Assembly (NCBI GenBank): GCA_965240325.2
Contig: OZ251230.1
Location: forward strand, 2,046,001 to 2,110,000
DNA: 64,000 bases
Direction: 5' to 3'
Source: Rebecca billardiae RCC1528
Taxonomy: Eukaryota > Haptophyta
Shown: positions 39,601-47,294 of the stretch, piece after piece
Layout of the letters: every line of letters starts with the position of its first letter
Numbering within the stretch: position 1 is the stretch's first letter
The notes under the pieces: model-generated
Told to the model about the DNA's origin: nothing
The model's database searches: none
Seen by the model: the letters and a program-made list of their open reading frames with translations, nothing else
Position numbers and translations under genes: made by a program

Positions 39601-42266
39601 CCGCGCTCGGTGCCGCCATCGTCACTCAGGTGCGCGCCAATCGCCAGGTCGGGCACGCCGTCGTAGTCGATGTCGCCGATGCCGGCCACGTCGCCCGCGC
39701 CGAAGCGCTCGCCGCCCACGACGCCGCCCACTCCCGACGCCAGCGCCGTCTTTGCCTTGGCGGTGCCGCCCGTCGTGAGGAGCACGAGCCAGACCTCGTC
39801 GGCGCGTGTGCCGAGCGCGACGTCGGGCACGCCGTCGCCGTCCACGTCGCCCACGCCGGCGGCGGCGGCGCCGAGCGCGTCGTTGTCGGCGAGGCCGGCG
39901 CCGAAGCTGCCAAAGTTGGTGGCGAGCTGCTGCTCAGCCTTGACGGTGCCGTCACTGTTGAGGAAGAGCACGTACGCAGAGCCGCGGCCCGGCCCGCCGT
40001 CGTCGTCACCGGGCGCGCCCACCAGCACGTCGACGACGCCGTCGCCGTCGATGTCGCCGAGCACCGCGAGTGCGCTGCCGAACGCCGCCTGCGCCTTGAG
40101 CGTCGACACCAAGCCTCCGCTCTCGTCCGAGATCTTCTGCTCCGCCTTGACCGTGCCATTGCTGTGGAGGAAGAGGATGTACGCCGCGCCTGTGTTGGCG
40201 ACGCGGTCGTCGTCGCCGGGCGCGCCGACGACGATATCCGGCACGCCGTCGTCGTCCAGGTCACCGAGCGCACCGACGGCGTCGCCGAACCCGTCGCCCG
40301 CGTCGAGCGGCCCGACGAACCCGCCCTCCGCGGCCGAGATCGTCTGCAGCGCGCGCACGGTGCCGTTGGCGCGGAGGAGGAGCACGTGCAGAGCGCCGCC
40401 ACCGTCGACGCCGCCGAGCGGGTCGAGCAGCGCGGCGTCGCGCACGCCGTCCCCGTCCACGTCGCCCACGCCGATGGCGCCCGGGCGCTCGGCGATGCTG
40501 ATGTTTGCGACGGCGGCTGGGAGCGTGCCCGCAGCGGCCGACAGGATGAGCTCGCTCGCGAGCTGGGCGGCAGGCGGCGGGCTCGGCGGCGGGCTCGGTG
40601 GCAGGCTTGGCGGCGGGCTCGGCGGCGGGCTTGGTGGCAGGCTCGGAGGCGGGATCGGAGGCGGGCTGGGCGGTTGCGGGCTGGGCGGCGGGCTGGGCGG
40701 CGGGCTTGGTGGCAGTGTCGGAGGCGGGCTCGGAGGCGGGGTTGGCGGCGGCGGGCTGGGCGGCGGCCTCGGAGGCGGGCTGGGCGGTGGCGGGCTGGGC
40801 GGCGGCCTCGGAGGCGGGCTCGGCGGTGGCGAGGGTGGCGGGAGGTGCAGCCGCAGCCCGAGCACGTAGAGCGCGCCTGCATTGTTGACGCCGTCATCGT
40901 CCTCGAACGCACCCACGAGCAGCTCGGCGCGGCCGTCGCTGTCGAGGTCGGCGGCGCCGAGCCCAGAACCGAAGCCATCTCCGTCATCAAGCGGGCCGGT
41001 GATGCCGCCGCGCGTCGAGGAGACTTTCATCTCCGCCTCCACCGTCCCGTTCTGCGAGAGCAGGAGGATGTAGCACGCGCCGCGCCCGTCGCCACCGTCG
41101 GAGTCGCCCGGCGCGCCCACGGCGCAGTCTGGGACGCCATCGCCGTTCACGTCACCCAACGAGGCGACGCCGGTCCCGAAGAGGTCGCCGGTCGCGAGCG
41201 CTGCGCGGAGCCCTCCCGAGCCGTCGGTGAGCAGCCTCGACTCGCGCACCGTGCCGTTGGCGCGCATGAACAGCACGTGCGCGGCGCCGGGGCCCGCAGG
41301 GGACGAGGCCGTGCCCTGGCGCTCGCCGACGAGCAGATCGGGCACGCCGTCAGCGTCAACGTCACCCAGCGGCGCGACGGAGGAGCCAAAGAACTGCACC
41401 ACCGGTCCCGTGAGCCCGCCCTCCGTTGACGACACCTTCACCGACGAGGTGAGCGCGAACGTCGGCCACGAGAAGCCGAGGATGTACAGCGCGCCAGAAG
41501 CGCCGGTGCCCTCGCCGATCGCGCCGACGGCGAGCTCTGCGCTGCCGTCCGCGTCCAGGTCGCCGGCGAGGGCGAGGGAAGTGCCAAACAAGGCGGTTGA
41601 GCCGGCGCCCGCCGCGGATCCCGATACCACCGCGCCGCTTGCCACCGTGCCGTTTTCGCGCAGCCGCAGCAGGTGCACCTCGCCGACGGAGGAATCGGTC
41701 GAGGCGGCGTGCGGCGCTCCAATTGCCGCGTCGGGCACGCCGTCCGCGTCCGTGTCGCCGAGCTGCGTGCCTCCAAAGCCGAAGAGCGCCCCCTCGCCGA
41801 GCGCGGCAGGCAGGCCGCCTGCATCGTTCGACAGCCGGGTTGCCGCGCGCACCGTGCCGTTCGCGTGCATGAAGAGCACGAGCGCCGCGCCCGACTGCGA
41901 AGCGCCGCCATCGTCGGCGTGCGGGACGCCGACGAGCAAGTCAGGGACGCCGTCCTGGTCCAGGTCGCCAAGCGTGGCGACGCCGCCACCACCAAGGCGA
42001 TCGTTTGCTCCGAGGATGCCGGTAGGGACTCCGCCCTCCGTCGCCGAGAGCTTCACCTCCAACGATATGGCGCCGAAGTGCGGCGACGGCGGCGGCGGGC
42101 TCGGCGGCGGCGGGAGCGGGTTTGCTATGACTCCGTGCGAACGAGGGAGCAACAGCACGAGTACCGCCGCGGCCGCGACATCGTACAGGGTGCGCGGTGG
42201 TGTCGCACGGGGGCGGCGACAATGGCCCGTACACGCGCTGCGAGGCGATTCGCGCACGCCGTGCAT
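18688..42266 (-). CDS. Giant adhesion-type polycystin-1-like receptor with SPPP stalk (about 7,800 aa)
   Basis: Two exons, 42266-22038 and 21864-18688, joined by a 173-bp GT-AG intron in phase 0, give 7,801 residues. ATG 42266 is chosen because the frame upstream has no ATG and a hydrophobic signal segment (AAAAVLVLLL) follows. Order: FG-GAP propeller (about residues 70-475), SPPP, FG-GAP propeller (566-960), LRRs (978-1256), SPPP, LRRs (1343-1973), SPPP, RTX-like roll (2012-2568), FG-GAP propeller (2586-2976), SPPP rod (2978-4888), a small Cys module, SPPP, IPT/TIG domains (5368-5746), REJ-like region (5746-6596), GPS (6705-6745), first membrane segment about 6788-6810, IQ-like motif near 7010, PKD1-like HSLLGIWF plus membrane segment (7064-7103), another at 7121-7143, two EF-hands (7610-7663), two more membrane segments and stop. 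Domain kinds and order after the GPS match the PKD1/REJ family. A PLAT domain and the C-terminal PKD channel are not seen. A mechanosensory or adhesive cell-surface role is inferred. Confidence 0.8.
18690..19000 (-). other. C-terminal membrane pair of the polycystin-like protein
   Basis: Two hydrophobic segments (about residues 7699-7727 and 7749-7770) flank a W-x-LFSWVLAEAQ turn followed by EEPIII. This resembles the PKD1-family region just before the PKD channel domain, where a W-S-Q/D-xxP pattern precedes a membrane helix. The protein then stops after about 30 more residues. Confidence 0.6.
19100..19270 (-). other. Two EF-hand calcium-binding loops
   Basis: Loops DADGNGAVDTDEF and DTNGNGAIGFSEL have D/N at positions 1, 3 and 5, G at 6, a hydrophobic residue at 8 and E at 12. 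They form a canonical pair in the cytoplasmic region before the last membrane segments, so intracellular calcium regulation is likely. Confidence 0.9.
22038..22160 (-). other. GPS (GPCR proteolysis site) motif
   Basis: Residues about 6705-6745 show the GPS pattern: WGCVWWD, W followed by DDGC, then CACTHL at the exon end and TDFAGV at the start of the next exon. The four cysteines and the HL/T cleavage tripeptide are all present, so autoproteolysis into a shed ectodomain and a membrane stub is expected. Confidence 0.85.
22500..25030 (-). other. REJ/PKD-like extracellular region
   Basis: About 850 residues with Ig-like PKD/REJ features (RLDASAS, YSWRV, then LDADA or DASASFDPEVDS turns and YAWSV). 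Next comes an Ala/Ser-rich helical stretch rich in TSALTRAR-type repeats leading into the GPS, as in REJ-containing polycystins. Confidence 0.6.
25030..26165 (-). other. IPT/TIG Ig-like domains
   Basis: At least two clear IPT/TIG units show the pattern P-x-x-G-P-x-x-GG-T-x-V-T-L-x-G-S-G-F (SGPVEGGTAVTLVGSGF and DGAGGTEVTLHGSGF). A more divergent one precedes them (GAALELRGAGF). Such domains are usual in polycystin and plexin ectodomains. Confidence 0.8.
26165..33335 (-). repeat. Proline-rich SPPP stalk of the giant protein
   Basis: About 5.7 kb (27605-33335) plus 1.1 kb (26165-27245) encode near-continuous (S/A/T/R)PPP and SPPPP units, about 1,910 and 360 residues. They are separated by a 120-residue module ending in CMDAAAANFD and DDGSC. 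Between about 30600 and 32260 the DNA repeats with a 411-bp (137-codon) period. The polyproline-II rod is expected to be hydroxylated and glycosylated. Confidence 0.9.
33340..34510 (-). other. FG-GAP propeller 3
   Basis: Six FG-GAP units with DxDxDGxxD calcium loops (LGDVNSDGVPDVLVGAP and relatives) encode an integrin-alpha-like beta-propeller between the RTX-like roll and the long stalk. Confidence 0.85.
34565..36235 (-). other. RTX-like calcium-binding repeat block
   Basis: About 555 residues carry roughly fifteen GGxGxDxL nonapeptide cores (for example LSGGAGNDVLRGGNGG and LSGGDGADRLSGGSGG) separated by longer W/H/G loops than in bacterial RTX proteins. They predict a calcium-dependent parallel beta roll. 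There is no sign of a toxin domain; it is one module of the receptor ectodomain. Confidence 0.8.
36350..38240 (-). other. Leucine-rich repeat solenoid 2
   Basis: More than twenty 24-residue LRRs of plant-type consensus (LTGTLPTELGxLxxLxxL) run continuously. A Cys-containing cap (TSVCGAV) closes the C-terminal end. Confidence 0.9.
38500..39335 (-). other. Leucine-rich repeat solenoid 1
   Basis: About ten plant-type LRRs between two SPPP linkers, with a Cys-pair N-cap (SACLASPSSC) and a C-cap (TDVCGAQ) matching the cap of solenoid 2. Confidence 0.9.
39390..40570 (-). other. FG-GAP propeller 2
   Basis: Six DxDxDGxxD-containing FG-GAP units, for example VGDVDGDGVRDAALL and LGDIDGDGVVDVLVGAP, predicted to form a beta-propeller. 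Confidence 0.85.
40845..42075 (-). other. FG-GAP propeller 1
   Basis: Six DxDxDGxxD-containing FG-GAP units directly after the signal peptide and a short PPPPSPPPP spacer, for example LGDLDQDGVPDLLVGVP. Confidence 0.85.
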
Positions 42267-42675
42267 CCCCCTCGTACCTGGCGTCTCCGGCGTGGTTGCC
42301 GGCCCGCGCCCCAGTGGCAGGGAGACGGTTACGAGGCAGCTGATGGCCTGATGCGGGAATACGTATGGATACAGGATGAAGCAGTTCGTCAAAACTCAAA
42401 ATGACAAACTGTTTCGTCGGCTTTGCCTCGTGTGCTATTACAGTTTAGGGCAGTTTACTAAGAATAAGAGACGCAACAACAGTATCAGCATGGCGTGTGC
42501 GGGTCGGCGCGTTGACCCTGGGCGGCCCAACCGAAGCCGGAGCCCGGCGGCGCGGGCTGACTATGAGCCGAAGGCGCCTAAGCCCGGCGATGTCGTCACC
42601 AGGCCCCACACTTCGTTGTAAGCGATGCTGTATCGTCATCATTGTCTCGGACCTCGGGCGGTCGGGATCTCACTC
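42267..42675. other. Spacer between MoaC and the giant gene
   Basis: This 409-bp stretch should contain the promoter of the giant minus-strand gene. It holds a 25-bp sequence (42452-42476) that recurs exactly at 63718-63742. No TATA-like element is convincing. Confidence 0.4.
42452..42476 (+). repeat. 25-bp dispersed repeat C, copy 1
   Basis: Starts CAGTTTACTAAGAATAAG and is identical over 25 bases to 63718-63742. It lies 186 bp upstream of the giant gene's ATG. Confidence 0.85.
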
Positions 42676-43289
42676 TCAGGGAGGCGTGCGCTCGTAGTCC
42701 CCGCTGCGGCCCCCGCTCTTCGCCTCCAGGCGGATGTCCGAGATCTCGATCTCCTTGGACGAGGCCTTGCACATGTCGTACAGCGTCAGGCCGGCGACAG
42801 AGACGGCCGTGAGCGCCTCCATCTCGACGCCCGTGGGCCCCCTCGCGCTCGCCGTCGCGCTGATCATCACGCTGTGCGCGGCTGCGTTGAGCGTGAGCTC
42901 GAGCTGCACGTTCGTGAGGGCGATGGGGTGGCACAGCGGGATGAGGTCGGCGGTGCGTTTGGCGCCCATCACGCCGGCGAGCTGGGCGACGGCGAGGGCG
43001 TCGCCCTTCTTCAGCTGGTTCTGCTCGAGCAGCTCGTAAGTGGCCTTGCCCAACTTGACCTGCGCGGATGCAACCGCGCGGCGCATGGCCGACCTGCGCC
43101 GCAGCACGTGCGTCACCGCCGTCAGCGCGGCCGGCGCTGAGTTGCGCAGGGCGAAGGCGCGCGCGCGTACTCGGGCTTGTCGGACACGTCGACCATCCGG
43201 GCTCTGCCGTCCTCGCCCACGTGTGTCAGCCTGGGCGGTTGCTTCATGATGGACATGGCGCGCCGGAAGACGCGCGATACGGCGGCCAT
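42676..43289 (-). CDS. moaC: Cyclic pyranopterin monophosphate synthase (MoaC/CNX3), two exons
   Basis: Exon 43289-43171 and exon 42676-43093 join across a 77-bp GT-AG intron to give 178 residues, close to the bacterial enzyme's length plus a presequence. The protein reads LTHVGEDGRARMVDVSDKP, intron, then ESAMRRAVASAQVKLG; without the intron the conserved N-terminus and core fall in different frames. The catalytic set is present: KKGDALAVAQLAG, LIPLCHPIAL and LTLYDMCK, covering the Lys, His, Asp and Lys positions of the MoaC active site, plus GPTGVEMEALTAVSVA. It makes cPMP from the 3',8-cyclo-GTP produced by MoaA/CNX2 in molybdenum cofactor synthesis. The first residues (AAVSRVFRRAMS) look like a mitochondrial presequence. 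It is divergent from the bestrophin-carrier gene, 157 bp between ATGs. Confidence 0.92.
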
Positions 43290-43446
43290 TGCTGGCACCG
43301 GCAAGGGTGGTCGCAAGTTCGCACCGGCCACCTTTCCTCATCCGGACCAGTTGTCCGGACAGTCATTCGTCAATTCACCGCGCGCCGTGGCGCCGACCGC
43401 CGTCGCGCCCCGTTCGTTGTGCCTTTGGCCGAACGGCGACGACGAC

Positions 43447-45789
43447 ATGGCGCCACCCATGTGCGCCTGCCCGGCGCTGGCGCTCGCGCTGCTGGCGGTC
43501 TGCGGCATGCTCGAACCGGTCGGCGCGTTCGCATGGACCCCTCGCCACGCCACCGCCGCCACGCGCCGCCTCTCTGCGCCCCGGCGGTGCGAGGCGAGCG
43601 CGCCGTCCTACCGGCCTGGGAGCATTGCCGAGGCGACGGCCAAGTCGGGCAAGGTGCCGTACGGCGAGTCGAGCCGGCCGTACCGGCGCACGGTGTACCG
43701 GCACGACGACTGGCTCAAGCACCGCGCGGAGGACCGGCTGCTGCGCAACCTCAGGGGCACGCTCACGTCCGGCGTGGTGCGCTCGCTGCGCAGCGCGCTC
43801 GGCTCAGTGATGGCGGTCGCGATCGGCACGCTGGTGTGGAACGCGGTGCTGTTCGGCTGGGACGACCTGGCGAACGTGCGGCACGGCGGGCTCTTCGGCG
43901 TCGTGCCGGACCTCCTCCGCGCCGAGCTGCCCATCTCCCTCTTCACCCTCTCCTCGCCCGCGCTCGGGCTGTTGCTGGTGTTCCGCACCAACACGTCGTA
44001 CGGCCGCTGGCTGGAGGCGCGGCAGATGTGGGGCCGGATCGTGTCGCACTGCCGCAACATCGTGCGGCAGTCGGCGCTGTGGGTCGACGAGGACGACCCG
44101 CGCGCGCGCGAGAGCCTCGACGAGCTCTGCGCGTGCGCCTGGGCCTTCCCGCGCGCGCTGTGGGCGCACCTGAGCTCGCCGGCCGAAGCCGAGCCGCGCT
44201 TCGAGGCCGATGTGCGCGCGGGGCTCGGCGAGGAGGCGGCGGCGTCGGTGCTCGAGGCGCGGCACCGGCCGCTGCGCGCGCTCGCGCTGCTCTCCGCCGC
44301 GATGGACCGCCTCCCCATCGACGAGAAGAAGCGCGTCGAGATGGACAAGTCGGTGATCCTGCTGGGCGACGCGTGCGAGACGTGCGAGCGCATCTACTCG
44401 GCGCCCGTGCCCCTCGTATACACGCGGCACACGGCGAGGTTCCTGTCGGTGTGGCTGCTGCTGCTGCCGCTCGGGCTGTGGGAGCCGTTCGCCGCGTCGT
44501 GGAACCACCTGGCCATCCTGCCCGCCGCGCTCGTCGTCGCCCTCTTCCTCTTCGGCATCGAGGAGCTCGCGGTGCAGCTCGAAGAGCCTTTTTCGATCCT
44601 TCCGCTCGAGCAGATCTGCGCGGAGCTCAAGGAGGCCTCGCACGAGATCGTGGAGGGGGTGGGCAAGGCGAGGGCGAGGCGGGCGAGGCCGCCGCCCAGG
44701 GCGCCGCCGCCGACGGGCGCGCGGGGCGGAGGCCCCTCCGGCGTGCGCATGTGCCTCGGCGCCGCCGCCGAGCTGGGCGCGCAGGCGGCGGCGGCGGCGG
44801 CCGCCGCCGCCGCCGCCGCCGCAACCGCCGCCGCGTCCGCCGAGCCCGCGGGCGCGGCCTCCGCGCTCGCGGCCGCACCCGGCCTCCTCGCCGGCGCGGC
44901 CGCGTCGGTGCTCTCGCCCATCGAGCGCGAGGAGCGCTACGCCCTCGCGGGCGGGCTCTGCGCCGCCGTCTCCCACGCGGTCGCCACGCCGGTCGACGTG
45001 GTGAAGACGCGGCAGCAGACAGTGCCGTCGTACGGCGGCACCTCGCTGCTGCAGGGGCTGGCGCGCGTGGTGCGCGAGGAGGGGCGCGGCGCGCTGCTCA
45101 CGGGGTTCGGGCCGACGGTGCTCGGGTACGGCGCGGAGGGCGCGCTCAAGTTCGGCGCGTACGAGGGGCTCAAGCCCGTCGCCACGTCCGCGCTCGCCGC
45201 CGCCGGGCTGGGCGCCGAGCAGAGCGGCGCGCTCGGCCCGGTGGCGGCGGGCATCGTCGCGGGCGGGCTCGCCTCGCTGCTGCTCGCGCCCGCGGAGGCG
45301 ACGCGGATCCGGATGGTGAGCGACCCGCAGTACGCGCGCCTCGGGCTCGGCCGCGCCGCGTCGCGGCTGTACGAGGCCGAGGGCTCGGCCGGGCTGCTCC
45401 GCGGCGTGCCCGCCACCTGCTCCAAGCAGCTGCCGTACACGGCGACCAAGCAGGTCACCTTTGACCTGCTCGTGAGGGCGGCGGCGGCGGCGCAGCCGGC
45501 GCTCGCGCCGCAGTGGGCGACGACGGCGGGGGCGGCCGCGTCCGCCGCGGTGCTCTCGACGCTCGCCTCGCAGCCCGGCGACGCCGTCCTCTCCGAGGTG
45601 AACCGCGGCGCAGCCGGCGGCGCTGACGACGCGGACGGCGCCGACCTCGGCGTGCTCGCCATCTCGGCGCGGCTCGGCGCGGCCGGGCTGGCGCGCGGCC
45701 TCGGCGCGCGGCTCGTGCACGTCGGCGTGATCGTCACGCTGCAGCTCATCCTGTACGACTCGCTCAAGCATGCGTTCGGCGTGCCGTGA
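43447..45789 (+). CDS. Plastid-targeted bestrophin-like channel fused to a phosphate-carrier-like SLC25 domain
   Basis: The ATG at 43447 gives 780 residues in one frame. An ER signal peptide (ALALALLAVCG) ends VGAFAW, the Phe-at-cleavage signature that opens the transit peptide of nucleus-encoded plastid proteins in red-lineage secondary algae. Residues about 100-430 are a bestrophin/UPF0187-type anion channel: FRTNTSYGRWLEARQMWG near 179-196, later RFLSVWLLLLPLGLWEPF, and FGIEELAVQLEEPF. Related plant proteins are thylakoid voltage-dependent chloride channels (VCCN). After a 13-Ala linker, residues about 495-780 form three SLC25 repeats with PVDVVK near 515, PAEATR, and PGDAVL; the last repeat ends LQLILYDSLK, as in mitochondrial phosphate carriers (SLC25A3). 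The linker might hide a frame-preserving intron, but both ends would still be one protein. A combined anion and phosphate transport role in a plastid membrane is inferred. Confidence 0.75.
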   Translation: MAPPMCACPALALALLAVCGMLEPVGAFAWTPRHATAATRRLSAPRRCEASAPSYRPGSIAEATAKSGKVPYGESSRPYRRTVYRHDDWLKHRAEDRLLRNLRGTLTSGVVRSLRSALGSVMAVAIGTLVWNAVLFGWDDLANVRHGGLFGVVPDLLRAELPISLFTLSSPALGLLLVFRTNTSYGRWLEARQMWGRIVSHCRNIVRQSALWVDEDDPRARESLDELCACAWAFPRALWAHLSSPAEAEPRFEADVRAGLGEEAAASVLEARHRPLRALALLSAAMDRLPIDEKKRVEMDKSVILLGDACETCERIYSAPVPLVYTRHTARFLSVWLLLLPLGLWEPFAASWNHLAILPAALVVALFLFGIEELAVQLEEPFSILPLEQICAELKEASHEIVEGVGKARARRARPPPRAPPPTGARGGGPSGVRMCLGAAAELGAQAAAAAAAAAAAAATAAASAEPAGAASALAAAPGLLAGAAASVLSPIEREERYALAGGLCAAVSHAVATPVDVVKTRQQTVPSYGGTSLLQGLARVVREEGRGALLTGFGPTVLGYGAEGALKFGAYEGLKPVATSALAAAGLGAEQSGALGPVAAGIVAGGLASLLLAPAEATRIRMVSDPQYARLGLGRAASRLYEAEGSAGLLRGVPATCSKQLPYTATKQVTFDLLVRAAAAAQPALAPQWATTAGAAASAAVLSTLASQPGDAVLSEVNRGAAGGADDADGADLGVLAISARLGAAGLARGLGARLVHVGVIVTLQLILYDSLKHAFGVP

Positions 45790-46707
45790 CTCCGCCCGCT
45801 GGCGATGCGGAATTGCCGGAGTCCTGCGGAGTCCTGTGATAGTCTGATAGATCACTGCTTGCTGATCAGCAGGCTGCGCGGGCCGTTGTTGCGACGTAGT
45901 CGACTGCTATATATACGTCACTCAGTACTCACTCACTGCATGCGCAAGACGCGCTGCTGAGTGCGCTGCTGAGTCGAGGTCGTCGCAGTGTATCGCGACA
46001 ATGAGTATTGATGGCAATAATACTCGTCGATCATACTCATACTCGTCGTCGTCAGTATGATGATACGTACATAATGCTTATGTCTATATGACCGCCGCCT
46101 GTCTTATGCTGGGCCAATATAAGTGCGGCGCATGCGCGCCAGCGCATATCATGCATCATCACTGCTACTCTAATCATGCATCACAGCGCGGACTCGACTG
46201 ACGCAGCCTACCGTTGCGTGCTGCCGGCGCGTCCGCGGCGACTGACTAGCGTATAGTAGTAGCGCGCAGGCACGGCGCTGCCTGTCTGCGTACGACCGTA
46301 CAGCAGCTGCCTGCAGCTGGCACCCGCGTGACACGGTCCGGTACGGACAGCACCATACCGTGTAAGTAACAGTGACCGACGACGTACGCTACTCGCTACT
46401 GTCGCTACTCGCTACGCTAGTAGCGTGCGCTGATGACCGACTAGTAGCAGACGACACTAGCCGCCGTCACGGACAGTCTGAGAGTGCGTCAGTGCCGCCG
46501 CGCCGCTTGTATACTGTTACTGTACTGTAGTACTAATCAATACGTAGTATACGAGTATTATTAGTCCTGCGTGACTGTAGTCGGACAGTCAGACACAGTC
46601 TGTCGCTGCTAAGCCATCAGGCATACACTTCTCGGCCCAGCGCGCAAGCATATGATGCGCTGCGCATGATTGATTGATTCACAGATATGACTGCTCTGTC
46701 TGCTGCT

Positions 46708-46729
46708 TATATATATATATATATATATT
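46708..46729. repeat. (AT)n microsatellite
   Basis: Alternating AT of about 20 bp in intergenic DNA. Confidence 0.9.
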
Positions 46730-46767
46730 GTAGTTACGACAGTATATATTTATTAACGACGTGGCAG

Positions 46768-46892
46768 CATCGGACAAGCGTCAGGCTCAGAGTGCAACAG
46801 ACACATAGAATGCGTCCGCGCCTTCGTCCGTCCAGGTCAGACAGTGCGCCACCCGCAGCCCTGCCCCCCTACGGGAGCGGGGCCGGGATGGA
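46768..46892 (+). repeat. Dispersed repeat B, copy 2
   Basis: Diverged copy of 18424-18596 with the same block order. It lies about 400 bp beyond the CTC1 stop codon. Confidence 0.7.
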
Positions 46893-47205
46893 GCACCGCC
46901 TCGGCCTGGGGCACGCGGCGGCGACGGCAGATGCCGCCGCGGCCGAGCGCCTTCCGGAGCACTTGGATGAGGGTGAGGTCGTAGTCGATGTCGCCGCCCG
47001 CCGACCTAGCGGCGAGCAGCTCCGGCAAGCGGCAGCCGCGGCTGTCGCCCCCGTGCGCCCGCGTGGGCGCCTGGATGAGGATGAGGTCGTAGTACGCGTC
47101 GCCGCGCGCCGGCCAAGCGGCGCGCAGCTGCAGAAGAGGGGCTTGGAGAGTGAGCGCGCCGCCTAGCGCGCTCTGGGACAGTATATATAGTAGTAGTTGC
47201 AGCAT
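46837..47205 (-). CDS. Weak small open frame with an internal duplication
   Basis: An ATG-started 122-codon minus frame. Its middle contains a direct duplication of about 64 bp (46962-47025 and 47071-47135), giving two similar peptides ending YYDLILIQ and DYDLTLIQ. It overlaps dispersed repeat B. No family is recognised; it may be a gene fragment or chance. Confidence 0.2.
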   Translation of the reverse strand: MLQLLLYILSQSALGGALTLQAPLLQLRAAWPARGDAYYDLILIQAPTRAHGGDSRGCRLPELLAARSAGGDIDYDLTLIQVLRKALGRGGICRRRRVPQAEAVLHPGPAPVGGQGCGWRTV

Positions 47206-47294
47206 GTCGTGTTGATGATTGTCGTCGTATTCTAGTAGCAGTTTCTACGCCATCGCAATCTACGCGCCTGCGCGCATCAGCCCTCGTGACGTCG

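Larger units (their letters stand above)
45790..47294. other. Convergent intergenic region, no firm gene
   Basis: Contains AT-rich stretches, short direct repeats such as GTCGCTACTCGCTACTG near 46395, an AT microsatellite, dispersed repeat B copy 2, and a weak minus-strand open frame at 46837-47205. Confidence 0.5.

Noticed and set aside
42676-43289. A frameshifted moaC pseudogene
   Set aside because: A 77-bp GT-AG intron joins the two frames and restores the conserved DKPxxxxRRAVAS sequence exactly, so an intact two-exon gene is the better explanation.
43068-45464. A 798-codon Arg-rich plus frame overlapping the bestrophin-carrier gene
   Set aside because: It is the +1/+2 shadow of the fusion gene; the chosen frame has recognisable channel and carrier motifs and a signal peptide.
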